Shown piece after piece: positions 1 through 5,551 of a stretch of 8,883 nt of DNA (the first letter of the stretch is position 1; the number at the start of each line of letters is the position of its first letter). The translations under genes and the position numbers were made by a program. Under the pieces are notes generated by a model. The model was not told the origin of the DNA, ran no database searches, and saw nothing but the letters and a program-made list of their open reading frames with translations. This DNA is from an uncultured Lachnospiraceae bacterium (GTDB lineage: Bacteria; Bacillota; Clostridia; Lachnospirales; Lachnospiraceae): NCBI GenBank assembly GCA_902783765.1, contig CACZSB010000082.1, positions 1 through 8,883 on the forward strand. The letters run 5' to 3'.

Positions 1-349
1 AAACGTACAGGTTATCGATATCCACCCCGATTTTTTTCGCATAAACCGGGTCCAGGGCATGCTCGGCATCCACAAAACCTGCGAAGCCGTCCCGTTTCTG
101 GGCTTCGGCAATCACATGGAGGGCCAGGGTGGTCTTACCGGATGCCTCCGGTCCGAAAATTTCCACAATCCGTCCCCGGGGTAGTCCCCCGAGACCCAGA
201 GCCTGATCCAAAAACAGGGATCCGGTGGGGATGGTTTCCACGTTCATCCGGCGGTTTTCACCCAGGCGCATGATGGAGCCTTTGCCATAGTCCTTTTCCG
301 TGTTGGCCACCAGGGTTTCAATGGCTTTTATACGATCTTCTTTGTTCAT
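1..349 (-). CDS. recA: RecA recombinase, N-terminal 116 residues (3' part outside window)
   Basis: RecA polymerises on single-stranded DNA, drives ATP-dependent homologous pairing and strand exchange in the cytoplasm, and triggers LexA self-cleavage in the SOS response. The translated start reads MNKEDRIKAIETLVANTEKD. The Walker A box GPEASGKT lies at residues 66-73, and the DAEHALDP segment at 94-101 contains the catalytic glutamate at position 96, as in E. coli RecA. The IPTGSLFLDQALGLGGLPRG segment before Walker A is typical of the family. The ATG at 347-349 is preceded by AAGGAG at a normal distance, so the start is secure. The gene continues past the left edge, so nothing can be said about its C-terminal half. 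It has its own LexA-boxed promoter and a second promoter further upstream. The glycosyltransferase/rhomboid gene set upstream is read in the same direction, with no clear terminator between. Confidence 0.98.
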   Translation of the reverse strand, partial: MNKEDRIKAIETLVANTEKDYGKGSIMRLGENRRMNVETIPTGSLFLDQALGLGGLPRGRIVEIFGPEASGKTTLALHVIAEAQKRDGFAGFVDAEHALDPVYAKKIGVDIDNLYV

Positions 350-360
350 ACTAACTCCTT

Positions 361-374
361 CGAACTTTTGTTCG
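361..374. promoter_or_regulatory. LexA (DinR/SOS) box of recA
   Basis: Perfect 14-bp palindrome CGAAC-TTTT-GTTCG (CGAAC-AAAA-GTTCG on the recA strand). It fits the Gram-positive LexA/DinR box pattern CGAAC-N4-GTTYG. It sits five bases downstream of the recA -10 element and just before the ribosome binding site, so bound LexA would cover the transcription start. Inference: recA is repressed by LexA and induced by DNA damage. Confidence 0.92.
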
Positions 375-379
375 CTTTA

Positions 380-408
380 ATAATATAGAACTTTTCTCTT
401 TCTGTCAA
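380..408 (-). promoter_or_regulatory. recA proximal promoter (P2), LexA-controlled
   Basis: Read on the minus strand: a consensus -35 TTGACA (403-408), a 17-base spacer and -10 TATTAT (380-385). The transcription start would fall near 373, inside the LexA box at 361-374. This gives a very short leader of about 24 bases before the recA ATG. Confidence 0.88.
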
Positions 409-452
409 GGGATTTTCGAAAAAAAGAAAATGACGTTCTGTCTCCCAAAGCC

Positions 453-481
453 ATTGTAGGCCGGGAAACATTCAATGTCAA
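453..481 (-). promoter_or_regulatory. Second, upstream promoter toward recA (P1)
   Basis: Read on the minus strand: a consensus -35 TTGACA (476-481), a 17-base spacer and -10 TACAAT (453-458). It lies between the stop of the rhomboid-like gene and the LexA-controlled promoter. The start would be near 446, giving a leader of about 97 bases that runs through the proximal promoter and LexA box before reaching recA. No other reading frame of note follows it, so recA is the likely target. A short untranslated RNA is the alternative. Confidence 0.65.
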
Positions 482-513
482 GGACAAGATCCCTTTGGAA
501 AAGCAGCAAAACC

Positions 514-1341
514 CTATTCATGCATATGGGTATAAAGATGCTCCAGACAGTATTCTTTATTGTTGGTGCAGCGGCTGCAATAACGGAACTCCGCCTCGGG
601 GTCGCTCACATTGGTTTTGCCGCACTGGCTGCAAACATGACGGACCCCCATGGGTCTGAGATTCTGAACCTCCCGGGTGCTCTCTCTCATCTTTGCCTGG
701 AAGGCATGACGGCGTATCCCCTGCCGCACCCGCAACACAGGCTGCTTGATAAGCAGGAAGAACAAAAGGAAATTCATAAGGGAAGCCACAATGCTGACCC
801 GAATGGCAAAGGTCCCTGTCACCATCTGAAATACCAGCCAGATCCCATAAAAAATCGTAATATATTTGGCCTTCACCGGAATCACAAAATACAGCAGGAA
901 CTGCATATCCGGCACGGTGATTCCAAAGGCCAGCAACAGGGAAAGATAGATATTATCCGGAAACAACAGCAGCACCCTTCCGGTAAAAAGATAAACCAGC
1001 AGCGCAGCTATAATCAGAGACAAAAGGCCCACAAATATATATAAATTGAAGTAAAAACGCCCCCACAGCCGTTCCAGATTGGTGCCCAGGGAATAAAGGA
1101 TAAACATTTCCAGCAAGAACCAAAAAATCTGGGTGGAAGGCGGAAAAATCACAAACGTAATCAGCCGCCAGATTTCTCCCGCAAAAATCCGTTCCATATT
1201 CAGGCACAGATGATCCATATAAAAGCTGGGGTTCACATAATTCAGTATAAAGCCGCCCAAATACAGCAGCAAAAGATATACCATGAGATTTTTAATGGCA
1301 TATTTCCCCAGTTTCTTTTCCATTTTATCTAAAAAACCCAT
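514..1341 (-). CDS. Rhomboid-like membrane protein with C-terminal zinc ribbon, probable pseudoprotease
   Basis: A 275-residue integral membrane protein. Hydrophobic segments lie at about 17-37, 58-85, 96-120, 131-155, 158-175 and 180-199, with a short N-terminal amphipathic stretch before them. The GEIWRLITFVIFPP motif (55-68) and the LGTNLERLWG loop (85-94) resemble the rhomboid/derlin superfamily. I see no GxSG serine motif in the fourth segment (it reads LLLAFGITVPD), and the place where the rhomboid histidine would be reads ASLMNFLLFF (186-195). Proteolysis is therefore doubtful. After a basic linker (201-230) comes a zinc ribbon with Cys237-x2-Cys240 and Cys255-x2-Cys258; Cys265 and His268 follow. 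The ATG follows AAAGGA at seven bases, and that site overlaps the end of the preceding glycosyltransferase gene seven bases away, which suggests co-translation. Its role is unknown. A membrane scaffold or chaperone-like role is only an inference. Confidence 0.8.
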   Translation of the reverse strand: MGFLDKMEKKLGKYAIKNLMVYLLLLYLGGFILNYVNPSFYMDHLCLNMERIFAGEIWRLITFVIFPPSTQIFWFLLEMFILYSLGTNLERLWGRFYFNLYIFVGLLSLIIAALLVYLFTGRVLLLFPDNIYLSLLLAFGITVPDMQFLLYFVIPVKAKYITIFYGIWLVFQMVTGTFAIRVSIVASLMNFLLFFLLIKQPVLRVRQGIRRHAFQAKMRESTREVQNLRPMGVRHVCSQCGKTNVSDPEAEFRYCSRCTNNKEYCLEHLYTHMHE

Positions 1342-1348
1342 AATACTA

Positions 1349-2293
1349 TTATCCTTTCCGTTTGCTGGGATGCAGCAGCTGCCAAAGCCCAGGCGCCATC
1401 AGTGCCAATTGCTGGCCCGATCTGGGAACCAGCCCTGCTGCCAAAAGCTCCTGTCTTAAAGCCCGGCGCAGTACATCAAAATCCCTTTCCTGCCGGATAT
1501 CCCGGAGCAGGTTTTCCCGCAGAAGCTCCAGATACCAGAACAGGGCATTTCCCGCCGCCTTGCTTCGCAGGGGAGGCCTGGAAGCCAGCCGGCCGCTTCG
1601 GTCCAGAAAAGCATCAATCCGGTCCAGCTTCCGCCGGGGATTCTCCTGACGGGTAATACTGCCTCCCCGCTGCAGGTAAAGATAGGCGGGCGCCTCCAGC
1701 ACCCGGGCCAAAGCGGTTTTTTCGTAAATGCGATGGGCCACAAATTCATCTTCGTGAAAACGTCCCTGGGGGAAGCGGAGCCCCTCCCAGAATTTCCGTT
1801 TATACAGGCGGTTCACAGCGGTGACATATTGTACATTGCCCTCAAGAATCAGCTTTTCCAAAAGAGCTTCTCCGGAATACTCTCCTGCCTCCAGCCGGGG
1901 AGCTTCCAACGGCTGGCCAGTCTCGTCCACATATTTCAGGGGAAAAAGCACCAGATCATAGGCTTCCCCTGCTTCCCGGACCAGCGCCGAAAGCAGACCT
2001 GCTTCCCAGCGGTCATCTCCGTCCAAAAACAGGATATACGCTCCCTGCGCCTCCTGCAGGCCCCGGTTCCGGGCCCCCGAAAGACCTTGATTCTCCTGAT
2101 GGATAACCCGGATCCGTCGGTCCAGGGCTGCCTGATTATCACAAAGCTTTCCGCAGGAGTCCGTGGAACCGTCATCCACCAGCAGCAATTCAAAGTGACT
2201 GTAATCCTGATCCAGCACACTGCGTACACAGGGGGCCAGGTACGCCGCCACATTATAAACCGGTATGACAATGGAAATCAGCGGATTCTCCAT
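1349..2293 (-). CDS. Family 2 glycosyltransferase (GT-A fold)
   Basis: Predicted 314-residue cytoplasmic or membrane-associated glycosyltransferase that transfers a sugar from a nucleotide-activated donor to a surface polysaccharide or teichoic-acid-like acceptor; donor and acceptor cannot be read from sequence. The N-terminal GT-A domain starts with ISIVIPVYN (6-14). It has the nucleotide-binding VDDGSTD at 39-45, ARNRGLQEA near 74-82, the DGDD metal-binding DxD-type motif at 91-94, and FHEDE at 179-183, where the catalytic base usually lies. The C-terminal part is helical and basic, with no obvious membrane span. I start it at the ATG at 2291-2293, two bases after the stop of the upstream glycosyltransferase. 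The open frame continues to an ATG at 2338, but that ATG has no ribosome binding site and would overlap the upstream gene. A GGAAAGG lies 12 bases before the chosen start, slightly far, so translational coupling is likely. Confidence 0.9.
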   Translation of the reverse strand: MENPLISIVIPVYNVAAYLAPCVRSVLDQDYSHFELLLVDDGSTDSCGKLCDNQAALDRRIRVIHQENQGLSGARNRGLQEAQGAYILFLDGDDRWEAGLLSALVREAGEAYDLVLFPLKYVDETGQPLEAPRLEAGEYSGEALLEKLILEGNVQYVTAVNRLYKRKFWEGLRFPQGRFHEDEFVAHRIYEKTALARVLEAPAYLYLQRGGSITRQENPRRKLDRIDAFLDRSGRLASRPPLRSKAAGNALFWYLELLRENLLRDIRQERDFDVLRRALRQELLAAGLVPRSGQQLALMAPGLWQLLHPSKRKG

Positions 2294-2295
2294 GC

Positions 2296-3276
2296 CTACA
2301 CCCGGCCTTTCCATTTCATCATGACTTTTTCGCTGCATTGGGGCATGGTCCAGTAAAACAGCAGCCGCAGCTTATCCTTGACGCTGATTCGTTTAGCCGG
2401 CAGAATGGCCCGCCAGCAGCGGGCGGAAAGCCGCCGATAGCTTTTTTGTTTTTCTCTGTTTTTCAGTGAAGCTGCCTTCCGCTGCACCGCCGCTGTATAA
2501 CCCAGCATAACCTTGTCCGTTAAGGCCCGGGGATCGGAGCCCTGGGGATACAGCTTCTGTATGCGCCGCCAAATCTTAACCGTTTTTTCCATTTTATCCA
2601 GACTGGTATTGGCCAGCGTGCTGCCGGCCCGATCCATTCGGTAAATATAATGGGGAAGGGGCTCGTAATAGACCCGGCCCCCCCGGGCCAGCAAAGACAG
2701 CACAAATAAAGTATCCTCCCCAAAGGCGATGCCTTTTTCAAATGTATGATCCTTCAACTTTTCCTTGGGAAAAAGCCAGCTCCAACATACCAGGGGCAGT
2801 TTAAGCCTGTCCTCCAAGGACAAACAAACAAATTCTTCCGCATCCATCAGCGGCCGGGGGGCCGGCTGGTCGCCCCAGTGGACGGCTTCCTCACGCTTTT
2901 CCCCGTGTCCGCAGCAGATATAATCGGCACCGCTCTCCTCTTTTTTTCGAAGAAACCAGGCCAGATAAGCGGGATCCAGTAAATCATCGCTGTCCAGAAA
3001 GCAAATATAATCCCCGCCGGCTTCTTCAAGGCCCCGGTTCCGGGCGGCGCTGACCCCGGCATTTTTCTGGTGAATGACCCGAATCCGAGAATCCCCGGCA
3101 GCCAAGCGATCGCATAGCTTTCCGCTATCGTCAGTGGAACCGTCGTCCACCATCAGCAGCTCCCAATTCCTGTGCTCCTGGGCCAACACACTGCCCACGG
3201 ATTCCTCCAGATAAGCAGCGGTATTATAGACAGGCATGATAATACTGACCAGCGCTTCCATCCAACTCTCCAGCAT
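2296..3276 (-). CDS. Family 2 glycosyltransferase (GT-A fold), paralogue of its downstream neighbour
   Basis: Predicted 326-residue glycosyltransferase. Visible motifs are VSIIMPVYN (10-18), VDDGSTDD (43-50), SAARNRGLEEAGGDY (76-90), the DxD-type DSDD at 95-98, and GEDTLF at 186-191, typical of GT2 enzymes of the EpsJ/WaaE-like kind. The C-terminus is strongly basic. The N-terminal 100 residues resemble those of the next gene closely, including the rare string RIRVIHQ, so the pair probably arose by tandem duplication. The start is chosen at 3274-3276 because AGGAGA lies seven bases before it. The ATG at 3259-3261 (GGAG six bases upstream) begins just before the fold and is a real alternative; the open frame to 3384 crosses the divergent promoter region and is unlikely to be used. 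The gene carries a seven-base G run (minus strand) at 2678-2684. Confidence 0.9.
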   Translation of the reverse strand: MLESWMEALVSIIMPVYNTAAYLEESVGSVLAQEHRNWELLMVDDGSTDDSGKLCDRLAAGDSRIRVIHQKNAGVSAARNRGLEEAGGDYICFLDSDDLLDPAYLAWFLRKKEESGADYICCGHGEKREEAVHWGDQPAPRPLMDAEEFVCLSLEDRLKLPLVCWSWLFPKEKLKDHTFEKGIAFGEDTLFVLSLLARGGRVYYEPLPHYIYRMDRAGSTLANTSLDKMEKTVKIWRRIQKLYPQGSDPRALTDKVMLGYTAAVQRKAASLKNREKQKSYRRLSARCWRAILPAKRISVKDKLRLLFYWTMPQCSEKVMMKWKGRV

Positions 3277-3305
3277 CAAAGATTCTCCTAAAATCATACA
3301 TCCTC

Positions 3306-3334
3306 TTGAATAATAATGCAAGTTTCGATATAGT
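3306..3334 (+). promoter_or_regulatory. Promoter of the plus-strand glycosyltransferase
   Basis: -35 TTGAAT (3306-3311), a 17-base spacer and -10 TATAGT (3329-3334), followed about 30 bases later by the AAAGGA ribosome binding site and ATG at 3365. It fits the sigma-70/sigma-A pattern with the right geometry, but no experiment supports it. Confidence 0.6.
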
Positions 3335-3343
3335 GATACGAAA
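3323..3343. repeat. Inverted repeat centred on the divergent -10 elements
   Basis: TTTCG (3323-3327) and CGAAA (3339-3343) form a dyad with 11 bases between the arms. It covers both predicted -10 elements of the divergent glycosyltransferase promoters. It could be an operator for a dimeric regulator, but five-base arms also occur by chance. Confidence 0.35.
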
Positions 3344-3354
3344 GAGCTTTTCAA
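3327..3354 (-). promoter_or_regulatory. Promoter of the minus-strand glycosyltransferase/rhomboid operon
   Basis: Read on the minus strand: -35 TTGAAA (3349-3354), a 16-base spacer and -10 TATATC (3327-3332). The -10 overlaps the -10 of the divergent promoter. A second candidate, TTGCAT with TATGAT 17 bases further on, lies closer to the gene but would start transcription inside the ribosome binding site, so I prefer this one. Confidence 0.45.
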
Positions 3355-3364
3355 AGGATCAACC

Positions 3365-4408
3365 ATGACATTTAGTATTCTCATGCCCGTCTACAAAGCG
3401 GAAAAATACCTGAAGGAATCCGTGGATTCCATCCTGAACCAGGACTGGGATGACTATGAACTGATTCTGGCAGAGGATGGGTCCCCGGATGCCAGCGGCG
3501 AACTCTGCGACCGGCTGGCCCAAAGCCATCCCCAGCGGATTCGCGTCCTTCACCTTCCCCACCAGGGCACCATCATGACCCGGCGCCGGGCCATTGAGGC
3601 TGCCCGGGGCGATTATATTCTCTGGCTGGATTCCGATGATCTGATGGTTCCCGGCACCCTTGCGGTTCTGGAAAAACTGCTGAAAACCCACCAATATCCG
3701 GATATCATTTTATACGAATATACCGCCTTTTTTGAGGATGGCCGCCCCGATGACAAAAGGCCGCCTCTGTTTGCGGATTTAAGCCTCTTTGAAGGGGAAG
3801 ATGCCAAAAGGCCTTTATATGAACTTTATATCCGGGGCAATGCCTTAAGCTCCCTTTGTACCAAGGCAGTGCGCCGGGAACTGTTTCAGTCGGATCCCGG
3901 GGATTATTCTCTTTACACCGCCAATCCCTATGACGAAGACGCTCTCCATGGCCTATATCCCCTGACCCATGCCCGGCGGATTTTATATACCGGAGCCTCC
4001 TATTGCCGTTACCGGATTCGCAAGGACAGTGTAATGCACGAATTTGACGCTGCCCGGCTGGATCAACGCTTTAATACCGGAAAGCTCCGCTTTTTTGCCC
4101 CTTATCTTACCGCCTGGGGCCTGGATGATTCGACCCATCGCATGCTGCTTAAATCCAATGCCTACCGTTCCGTGCTGGATGGCATACTCTTTTTTATGCT
4201 GGAGGAAGGCTATGATCAGAAACAGGTCCGAGCCTACGGTCAAGGCTTTGTGGATAAGCATCCCGAGATTCGCCGTTTCAGCCGCCTGAAGGCCCTGCCC
4301 CTTAAGCAGCGGATCATTTTTGCGCTTTTCGCAGGGAAGCATTTCCGGACGCTGAAAACCGCAGTAAAGCTCCAGAACCGGCTTAAAAGCCTGAAAGCAG
4401 GGAAATAA
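3365..4408 (+). CDS. Family 2 glycosyltransferase (GT-A fold), divergently transcribed
   Basis: A 347-residue predicted glycosyltransferase. The fold begins at residue 2 with TFSILMPVYKAEKYL. The nucleotide-binding segment reads AEDGSPD (36-42), where the more usual form is VDDGSTD. The DxD-type DSDD is at 89-92 and an acidic YDEDAL stretch is at 189-194, in the position of the catalytic base. The C-terminal third is basic (RFSRLKALPLKQRIIF), as expected for peripheral attachment to the membrane; there is no clear transmembrane span. The ATG at 3365 follows AAAGGA at a good distance. It is oriented away from the two other glycosyltransferases and differs from them more than they do from each other. 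It probably acts in the same surface-polysaccharide pathway, but the sugar is unknown. I see no plus-strand intrinsic terminator after it, so some transcripts may run into rpsT. Confidence 0.9.
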   Translation: MTFSILMPVYKAEKYLKESVDSILNQDWDDYELILAEDGSPDASGELCDRLAQSHPQRIRVLHLPHQGTIMTRRRAIEAARGDYILWLDSDDLMVPGTLAVLEKLLKTHQYPDIILYEYTAFFEDGRPDDKRPPLFADLSLFEGEDAKRPLYELYIRGNALSSLCTKAVRRELFQSDPGDYSLYTANPYDEDALHGLYPLTHARRILYTGASYCRYRIRKDSVMHEFDAARLDQRFNTGKLRFFAPYLTAWGLDDSTHRMLLKSNAYRSVLDGILFFMLEEGYDQKQVRAYGQGFVDKHPEIRRFSRLKALPLKQRIIFALFAGKHFRTLKTAVKLQNRLKSLKAGK

Positions 4409-4454
4409 GGCTCCAAAAGTCATAAAATCCCTGTTTTTTAGGGAAAAAAGCCTT
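4407..4454. other. Nested stem-loop between the glycosyltransferase and rpsT
   Basis: Outer arms AAGGCT (4407-4412) and AGCCTT (4449-4454) enclose inner arms TCCCT (4428-4432) and AGGGA (4440-4444) with a seven-base loop. On the plus strand the inner stem is followed by A residues, so it is not a canonical terminator for the glycosyltransferase. On the minus strand it is followed by TTTTA and could stop antisense transcription. The outer right arm overlaps the rpsT -35. Confidence 0.3.
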
Positions 4455-4481
4455 GACAAGCGGCCGGATCCCCACTACTAT
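4453..4481 (+). promoter_or_regulatory. rpsT promoter
   Basis: Consensus -35 TTGACA (4453-4458), a 17-base spacer and -10 TACTAT (4476-4481). This is a strong housekeeping promoter, as expected for a ribosomal protein gene. Transcription should start near 4488, leaving a leader of roughly 83 bases. Confidence 0.88.
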
Positions 4482-4487
4482 ACATAT

Positions 4488-4570
4488 GCTTTGTGTCTTC
4501 CGTGTCTGGCACACAAGGAGCTATGGCAGCTAACCCACTGTCCATGGCAATACGATGTGGAGGTAGAACA
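4488..4570 (+). promoter_or_regulatory. rpsT leader with 5' stem-loop and in-frame upstream AUGs
   Basis: The leader begins with a possible hairpin: arms TTGTGT (4491-4496) and ACACAA (4511-4516) with a 14-base loop. It also contains AAGGAG (4515-4520) only two bases before an ATG at 4523, and a second ATG at 4544. Both are in frame with rpsT and have no stop between. The true ribosome binding site is GGAGGT at 4559-4564, six bases before the TTG start. The start and end of the leader are inferred from the promoter, not measured. Confidence 0.5.
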
Positions 4571-4834
4571 TTGGCTAACATTAAATCTGCGAAGAAGCGT
4601 GTTCTGGTTGCGAAGCGTAATGCTGACCGCAACAAGGCGATCCGCTCCCGGGTAAAAACCTTTGTGAAGAAGGTTTATGCTGCGGTGGATGGCGGCGACA
4701 AAGCGCTGGCCCAGGAAGCCTTAAAGGCAGCCGTGGTGGAGCTTGACAAAGCCACCAGCAAGGGCGTGTATCACAAGAATACCACTTCCCGCAAAATTTC
4801 TCGTATGAGCTTAATGGTAAACAAGATGGCCTAA
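4571..4834 (+). CDS. rpsT: 30S ribosomal protein S20, TTG start
   Basis: S20 is a primary 16S rRNA-binding protein needed for early 30S assembly. The 87-residue product has the usual length and begins ANIKSAKKRVLVAKRNADRN after the initiator methionine. It continues with the helical, basic KAIRSRVKTFVKKV and ends with KGVYHKNTTSRKISRMSLMV, the family's conserved C-terminal signature. The start is TTG at 4571-4573, chosen because the family's MANIKSA terminus begins exactly there and a strong GGAGGT lies six bases before it. E. coli rpsT also uses UUG, where the weak codon is linked to autogenous control. In-frame ATGs at 4523 and 4544 would add 16 or 9 residues not found in S20. The gene has its own promoter and ends at a bidirectional terminator facing recO. 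Confidence 0.97.
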   Translation: MANIKSAKKRVLVAKRNADRNKAIRSRVKTFVKKVYAAVDGGDKALAQEALKAAVVELDKATSKGVYHKNTTSRKISRMSLMVNKMA

Positions 4835-4867
4835 GGAGCAACACCCTCTGTTCCCAAAACATCAATC

Positions 4868-4906
4868 AAAAAGGGCGGTCCCCAGCGGTACCGTCCTTCT
4901 TTTATT
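4868..4906. terminator. Bidirectional intrinsic terminator between rpsT and recO
   Basis: Arms AAGGGCGGT (4871-4879) and ACCGTCCTT (4890-4898) pair over nine positions with one G-U wobble and enclose a ten-base loop. On the plus strand CTTTTATT follows; on the minus strand TTTTTGATTG follows. It can therefore end both rpsT and the protease-era-recO operon. Its distal T run overlaps the recO stop codon at 4902-4904. Confidence 0.9.
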
Positions 4907-5549
4907 CCATCTGTTCCAATACTTCCAGCGATTTGAAATGTCTGTCCATCCGTTCCCTTCTTAGGGGGGCCACCTCCCGGGAAAAGGATCTGTAATCCTC
5001 CGGCTCCAGGGTGAAAAGAAAGCACTTTTCGATTTCGGATTGCAAAACGAACTGCCAGGCCTTTCGGGCGGATTCCGTGAGGGATCCCTCCGGCTCCGGC
5101 GGGGCCTCTCCCTCCACGGACATGAGCTTTAATTCGAATACATATCGCAGCAGGGGGCGGGAAAGATGGGGGTTTTTCAGACTGCGGATCCCCCAATATA
5201 ATAGCTTTAACAGGGACGGATCCGCCGCGCCCTCCTGACCGTAATAATCCGCCAGCTCTCCGAAATAGGAGGCGTAGCACAGGGCCTGGGGGTCCTGAGA
5301 GAGAAATTCATGATAATCCAGGATTTCTGCCCCCTTCACCGTATAGGAGCTGCGGCCCTCATAGAGCTCAAAACGACCGAAGGCAAACAGCCGCCCTGCG
5401 CTTAAAAGGCTGTTTCCGGGGCGGCGGCTGCCTTTGATAAAGGCGCTAATCTTTCCCAGCTGGTCTGTTAAAAGCATCACCCGCCTGTCATATTCTCCCA
5501 TGGGCATGGAAGCAATCACCATGCCGGCGGTACTGATCCAATCCTTCAC
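4902..5549 (-). CDS. recO: DNA repair/recombination mediator RecO
   Basis: RecO acts with RecR (RecFOR pathway) to displace SSB and load RecA onto single-stranded DNA at gaps. The 215-residue product has the N-terminal OB-fold (about 1-80) with STAGMVIASMPMGEYDRRVMLLTDQLGKISAFIKGSRRP, a classic RecO opening, followed by the helical domain with ALCYASYFGELADYY and LLRYVFELKLMSVEGE. It ends in RHFKSLEVLE, which I recall from clostridial RecO. Only two cysteines are present (91 and 176), so the zinc-binding CxxC...CxxC of many RecO proteins is absent. I start at GTG 5547-5549, two bases after the era stop, because AGGA precedes it by seven bases and the OB-fold begins there. The frame stays open to an ATG at 5642, but that would overlap the conserved end of era. 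It is last in the operon, before the shared terminator. Confidence 0.95.
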   Translation of the reverse strand: MKDWISTAGMVIASMPMGEYDRRVMLLTDQLGKISAFIKGSRRPGNSLLSAGRLFAFGRFELYEGRSSYTVKGAEILDYHEFLSQDPQALCYASYFGELADYYGQEGAADPSLLKLLYWGIRSLKNPHLSRPLLRYVFELKLMSVEGEAPPEPEGSLTESARKAWQFVLQSEIEKCFLFTLEPEDYRSFSREVAPLRRERMDRHFKSLEVLEQME

Positions 5550-5551
5550 GG

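Noticed and set aside
475..1044. Plus-strand open frame of 189 codons opposite the rhomboid-like gene
   Set aside because: It is antisense to a well-supported membrane protein, has low-complexity His/Gln/Lys composition, and no ribosome binding site or family resemblance.
2294..2338. Longer N-terminus for the downstream glycosyltransferase
   Set aside because: There is no ribosome binding site before the ATG at 2338, and the extra residues overlap the upstream gene and are not part of the GT-A fold.
1733..2356. Plus-strand open frame of 207 codons opposite the glycosyltransferases
   Set aside because: It runs across the junction of two real minus-strand genes, with no domain or start signal.
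3277..3384. Longer N-terminus for the upstream minus-strand glycosyltransferase
   Set aside because: It would cover the divergent promoter region and the start of the plus-strand gene; AGGAGA before 3276 marks a better start.
4831..5280. Minus-strand open frame of 149 codons overlapping recO in another frame
   Set aside because: It is Gly/Pro/Arg-rich frame-shadow sequence and runs through the terminator.
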